From NCBI GenBank assembly GCA_000328365.1, contig KB310970.1, positions 4,835-68,834 on the forward strand: a stretch of DNA of 64,000 nucleotides, written 5' to 3'. Every line of letters begins with the position of its first letter. Within the stretch, counting starts at the first letter, position 1. Below the pieces are notes generated by a model. The model saw only the letters and a list, made by a program, of their open reading frames with translations, ran no database searches and was not told the origin of the DNA. Shown in pieces: positions 59,180 through 64,000 of this stretch. A program made the translations under genes and the position numbers. This DNA comes from Capitella teleta. Taxonomy: Eukaryota > Annelida > Polychaeta > Capitellidae.

Positions 59180-61292
59180 TTTTGTTGATGTCAGTCAACT
59201 GTGAAATCGACATGGCGTGTTTAATTGAGAGAGGGTCGGAGAAAAAAAGAACACCGTGCAAAGCCATACAAAGCTTTATTGGAACGGTTGTGGACTCCCT
59301 GGGCCTCAATGCAATCCTCCTAGTAAATACACCTTGTTCGCTGACTGTGGATAAGGTTTGTGACCCAAGGCTGGGACATTGGTTCCCATTCTTCGTGGAT
59401 AACGGAATCAAATAATTTCTCGTTGGTGGAGCTCTACTTGACTCGCCGGCCAAAGTCAAAATACTCATTTCTGTTAGGATTTGTCTGTGAACGCAATTGG
59501 TAGACCATCAAAATTTCTAAGGATCAGTTTACTATCCTATAATACTCCCATTTATTGCGCTGTAGATGAATAATAACGTATTCATAATTGCACTACTGTT
59601 GACGTAACATAAAAAAACACAATATTTAGCATCCTGACTAAGCGACGTGCGTCATTAGAAATAAAAGGACCTCCACTCCGCCCTTCCGTTGAACAATGTT
59701 AAACCCATTGAAGACAAATTTACAGAGAACACAAAATTGTATGGACATCTCTGACGGCAATGATTTGTGTTCTGGCTATTCAGAATTGACAATTGGGGGA
59801 CGTAACATTGATGATAAAGGAAATTTTTTCTACGGATTTTAGCTTCCAATAACCAAGGGAATAAAATAAAGAATGTAATAGTCTTGCCTTCTGGGATTTA
59901 GATAAGGACAATTACATCTCGCGGCCTTAACAATGAGCACTGTTTCCGTGCGGGGAAATCTACGTTCTCAGCGATTTTGTCAACTGCATTAGTGTTTGAT
60001 GAATCACGTCACTTTCCATAGACGATCATTGCACATTCATCAATCATAACTTGCGAGTGTAAAACATCCCTATTCTGTCGCTGGGATCACGGTCTGGCTG
60101 TGGATTGAGTTAGATTTTAATTCCATCAAGATTTACTCCCCAGTAGCATTATCACAATCGGCATCATATATATCATATGATCGGACGTTATGTATTGCAC
60201 TTTTAACAGAAACCAGTTATAGTAGTCACGTGGCTATGAGTAAATATATATTTTTATATTACGTTGAACAATTTTCCCATGCAACACTGACGCAATCAGT
60301 AGATGATCAACTCAGGTTCCATATTGAACAGCCGTAAATATGGCAACAAAAATATTTAAACAGTTTCCTCCTCCTCCTCCTCAGGGTGACAAAAACTAAA
60401 TCTTGACATCAAAACACAGGTACGATGGTAGAAATAGTGACAAGAGTTCCTCACATTCTGAACACTGACCCCATTGCCAACCTGAACTTCCAAGTGCTTA
60501 GTACACGAAGTGACACTATCAATGCGTGATCCATTCAACGTAATTTCGCTCGAGGGCAAAAGCACGAGATGCATCTAACAACACACAATAGACGCGGCAC
60601 ACGCACAAACAAATATAAGTAAATTAATAAAATAAATAAAAATAAAAACACGTGTAGTATAGAGGAAGAGAGATTCTGCGCCGAGGCAATGCTGTAAACC
60701 AGTTAGAAAGACAAACGAAGGTCAGGAATTGGCTGCTGTCCGGGTATTTATTCTGACATTTACCTTTGATATAAGCTTCGATGAGAGCTCATTCAAATGG
60801 CAGCTATTATACTCGCTTCATAGCTGCCAAAGAGCCAATTTCACGCATTTTAGAGAACGTGACATTCAGCTTGTTCACCTTTCAGTGTCTAGACCTACGG
60901 GGTCTTGAAATAGAGGCGCCATTCTCTGTAAAGCAGCCCTCTGAAGCACCTCGTTTCTCTTGCCTCAACGGTCTTCAAATCGCACGCTTCTCCAGTGTCC
61001 GGATAATTTTACTGCCCGAGCTTGATTTTACAAAAACGTTTGTACTGGTAGCTGAGAGAAAACTGCGATTTTCTCAGCTTTTTGCTTGCAAAGTTGTGAA
61101 TTTCACTAAAGTATGTGTTGTTCAGAGCTATATTTCAGTTGAATCTCATATCGGTGGATTCACAATAAAACGACCTATCCTAATATGTAAAATATGTAGC
61201 TATGCGTGCGTTCATATAGAAAAGACGGAGCGGTAAAGTCGAGGCTTTTTGAGTAAAATACGAGGCGGTGAAGCGGTATGGGCCCGAAAATG
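59180..61292. other. Mostly unexplained; one long frame
   Basis: Includes a short (CCT)n run at 60364-60382 and the long open frame listed at 60781-61236. No gene is recognised. Confidence 0.45.
60781..61236 (+). CDS. Hypothetical 151-codon open frame
   Basis: The longest non-repeat frame in the window apart from the receptor, beginning MRAHSNGSYYTRFIAAKEPI. It contains LEIEAPFSVKQPSEAPRFSC and VRIILLPELDFTKTFVLVAE. It shows no known domain, signal peptide or membrane segment. Its start overlaps a 10-bp-arm hairpin (TGGCAGCTAT...ATAGCTGCCA, about 60798-60829). It may be a fragment of a repeat element instead of a gene. Confidence 0.2.
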   Translation: MRAHSNGSYYTRFIAAKEPISRILENVTFSLFTFQCLDLRGLEIEAPFSVKQPSEAPRFSCLNGLQIARFSSVRIILLPELDFTKTFVLVAERKLRFSQLFACKVVNFTKVCVVQSYISVESHIGGFTIKRPILICKICSYACVHIEKTER

Positions 61293-61308
61293 CTGTGGCG
61301 GTGAACGT

Positions 61309-61517
61309 CCGTGAGTACGTGATGGGGTTTTACGGCTCCGCCCAACCCATTCGGGTGATACGGGCACCAGAACAGAAGGCCCGGGACCGTGGTTTCCTTC
61401 TACTCTTTTCGATAAATCCTAAGGGTTCTTTTTCTTGCATACCACCATAGACAGTATTACACAGCGCCCGGCCTTGTTACGCAATAGGGCAGCACTGCGG
61501 AGTCACCAAAGAATTAC

Positions 61518-61604
<87 letters not shown>

Positions 61605-61718
61605 TCACAATCATAACGCCCGTGGTCTGATCAGTTCTCGAAACCGGGACCTCCACCCCCACGGTCGACATATTATTGTAGTCAGTCTGTTAAACCGATT
61701 GAGCTATTCGGTGCCCCT
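61309..61718 (-). mobile_element. tRNA-derived SINE, minus strand, with (ATT)n expansion
   Basis: The complement reads GGGGCACCGAATAGCTCAAT, a slightly changed B box (GGTTTCGAGAAC), the family body and the 3' block. About 85 bp of (TAA)n (61518-61604) have grown where other copies have TTATAATTGTAATT. A 16-bp CTGTGGCGGTGAAYGT flanks both sides (61293-61308, 61719-61734). Confidence 0.93.
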
Positions 61719-61829
61719 CTGTGGCGGTGAATGTGTTAATATAACAAAACAAATAAAGGATCTAGGATGGAAATCTGAGGGACACCACAAGAAATTAAAT
61801 CAGTACAGCCATTAGAAGTACAGTCATTA

Positions 61830-62225
61830 AAAATTACCCTTTGTTGACGACCCGATTAATTAGTTAGTGAAATAACGATGAGGGGTGCCGCGGATTTTAT
61901 ACCTCAAAAGCTTGGAGAGAAGAATTTTATGTTGTATGATGTCGAATGCCTTCTGAAAGTCAAACAGAACACATATGCTGACTTCGCCCTACTCAAATGC
62001 TCTGCTTATTCTGTCAACTACTGATACCAGTGCTTGGATTGTGTTTCTGCCTGGTTGGAAGCCAAACTGATCGTACAATCTTTTGTGGACTAGTTTCTCC
62101 AAAATTTTTTAGAACACAGGTAAGAGAGAAATGGGTGCGTACGTAGTTGCAAATTTACTTCGGAAACCTTTCTTGAACAATGGTACAACCCTTGCTATTT
62201 TCATTTTACAAGGCACGGTTCTTTC
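61830..62225 (-). pseudogene. LINE reverse transcriptase fragment, minus strand
   Basis: One minus-strand frame reads RVVPLFKKGFRSKFATTYAP, ISLLPVF, KILEKLVHKRLYDQFGFQPG, NTIQALVSVVDRISRAF, SICVLFDFQKAFDIIQHKIL and LLRYKIRGTPHRYF. It covers RT motifs from 'PLFKKG...NYRPISLLPVFSKILEK' through 'QFGFRPG' to 'FLDLSKAFDTI.H', with only two in-frame stops (after LPVF and after RAFE). The FADD motif region is beyond the break. Jockey/CR1/L2-like. Less decayed than the other LINE pieces. Confidence 0.85.
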
Positions 62226-64000
62226 TAAAAACGAGAGGTTTATAATGTGGAGTAAAAAAAGAAATCAATAGCTTAACTAATTGCACATAAAATAATAAAA
62301 TTCCACTAATTTTTCAGACCAACAAAAGCAATGCATGTAGACAAGCAGTGTTATGAACCAAATGGCATGAAAAGCCAATACAAATTATTTTAGGGTTCGG
62401 CAGTGCTGTTATAGTAGTACAATCAATCATTAATGTAGGATTAAAACTAGGTAAATAGACCTATCATAAATATACATGTAGCTTGCAACCATTGATCCAC
62501 TTATGATTGGATGTTTTACATTAACCCTAGTACGCTTACTGTGCAATGCGCGTCCTATGTCAGTCCGACATATTTTGAGACAACCCCAGTATATGTATTG
62601 ACATACATACAGTATGGTATAAATCATTAAATTGAATTTAATGAAGCCAACTGAATAAAATCTATTTCCAAGGATAGCTCAGATAGTAAGTATAATTTAT
62701 AAACAATACTATAAACAAAATAAAAACTTGTACAAATTATAGCTTTTTGTAATACTGAATGTAAAATATTTTGATTGAATCGGCTGAGAGCCTCTGATAG
62801 CGTGATCGGCTGATAGCGGCTGGCCGACGGCACCGATCGGCGGCGGCTGGCTAAACGGCCAATCGGCGGCTAGTACATATCGGCGGCGGCTCCGGGGTCT
62901 ACTGATCGGGGAATACCTGTGCCTCATTAATACGCAAGTATACAAAGAGTGGGCCAAAGATCTATTTACTCCATGTTATAGATTTCAATGCTTTTCAATG
63001 GCAGTGCACTTTTGCGAGAAAGAGTTACAAAACAGGTCGCCGTGTAATAACCACGTAAATCTCAGAGAAATAAATACTTGGTATGGATAGTTAAACATTT
63101 CAATTTTCATGCTGCCATTCTTATCATTTCTAATCCAAAATTGTCGACATTGGTGCCGATTTATCACAATCAAAAGAGTACACCCAAAATTCGGCGATAT
63201 TTTGATTATGTTACCTTTGGCCCATGACCATGGATGAGCATCATTTGGATTCCCAAATAAGGCATCGCTCTCAGCACGCTGCTGCACTTAGTGACCTATC
63301 GCATGTTAGTACATGTATACGAGGGATGATCATTGAGTAGGCCTTGCAGTGCATTATAATGGAAATGCATCAAACATTGCATATTGACTGGCGGGATGGT
63401 GGATGAATGTCGCCAGGCAGCTGTGACTTTTTCAGCACTTTTTGTCCGTGAATTATGTTATTACAATTCAAATGCGTTCTTCTGTCTTTATTCTTCAACG
63501 TGGCATATCGCGTAATGTAACGACATACTCAAGGAATAACAACAATGAAAAGGATAAAAGTCATAAAACTAAGGCGACGTAAAATATTCACTAAAATCAA
63601 CGTTTTTTGCGGAAAAATACGATGTTGCGCACGAGAGGCGAGCGACAGGAAAGGCGCGCGAAGTATATTATGCCACCGGCCGTTTATTAGTTATCGCCAT
63701 TCTGGAGATTTTTTGGGGGTTTTTATTTTCTTCTTTTTTTATTTGAGTTTTCGTTGAGGCACAGATACCAATAATATACTGAGTATAAGTAAGTGCAAAA
63801 ATCTAGTTTGTTGATTATTGGTTATTACATTTTAGTGATATTTCATGTGGATGATGGTCAAGTTCAAGACTCACATGTAGATACGTTCATATCAATAGTT
63901 CAATATCCATTTAATTAAGCGTGAAGTGCCAGATTCTGGATCAAAAATTAAGGCGGTATTTAAGTTCGAGATTGAAAAGAATTTGTATTCTCAATGATTA
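62226..64000. other. No gene recognised
   Basis: The only clear structure is the GC-rich repeat at 62779-62900. Reading frames 62985-63287 (minus) and 63545-63757 (plus) were read and not recognised. Confidence 0.45.
62779..62900. repeat. GC-rich degenerate repeat, ATCGGCGGCGGCT unit
   Basis: Four to six imperfect units built on (G)ATCGGCGGCGGCT and GCTGATAGCGGCTGG in a very AT-rich setting. CpG-dense. The minus-strand frame through it (62709-62957) is not protein-like. Confidence 0.8.

Overview
This is an AT-rich animal genomic window, probably from a marine invertebrate. It has long gene-poor stretches, abundant microsatellites, two assembly gaps (15523-16369 and 39582-39631) and many small transposable elements. 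Only one host gene can be named: a two-exon vasopressin/oxytocin-type G-protein-coupled receptor on the minus strand (23479-25006). Its intron lies just before TM7, as in vertebrate members of this family. The receptor type occurs across bilaterians, so it does not fix the phylum. An echinoderm or other invertebrate deuterostome is my guess, not a demonstration.

The rest is mostly a record of transposition. (1) Non-LTR retrotransposon (LINE) fragments lie at 1577-1879 plus 2041-3258, 19490-20335, 43918-44861, 47600-47875 and 61830-62225. (2) A tRNA-derived SINE family has at least seven copies or fragments (3259, 10853, 31330, 32701, 43690, 52836, 57862, 61309). Three copies keep 13-16 bp target-site duplications, so the family is or was recently mobile. 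(3) Non-autonomous DNA transposons have ends that I could set by terminal inverted repeat (TIR) plus target duplication: 2116-3150 (AAT), 4364-4978 (CTG), 10203-10828 (TTA, Harbinger-like), 12436-13093 (TCCTCG), 26847-28863 (TTAA, long TIR), 40477-41449 (8 bp, hAT), 31996-32445 and 58639-59081 (one family). (4) A broken integrase-type open frame lies at 46765-47010.

Layout: 1-5.7 kb holds a LINE carrying a nested DNA transposon, a SINE, and a tandem duplication hit by another transposon. 6.05-7.1 kb is one compound microsatellite. 7.8-13.1 kb has a minisatellite and two DNA transposons. 13-19 kb is unremarkable and holds the large gap. 19.5-20.3 kb is a LINE endonuclease fragment. 23.2-25 kb is the receptor gene. 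26.8-28.9 kb is the long-TIR element. 31-33 kb is a cluster of repeats. 33-40 kb is gene-poor. 40.5-41.5 kb is a hAT element. 43.7-47.9 kb has SINE, LINE and integrase fragments. 50.3-50.6 kb has two transposon ends plus a hairpin. 52.6-53.6 kb has a microsatellite, a young SINE and a striking double palindrome. 57.8-62.3 kb has SINEs, a DNA transposon and a LINE fragment.

The most unusual structure is at 53424-53576. Two adjacent, essentially perfect palindromes (34- and 33-bp arms, one-base centres) are enclosed by a third 10-bp stem, so one strand can fold into a T or cross shape. No gene, known TIR or family explains it.
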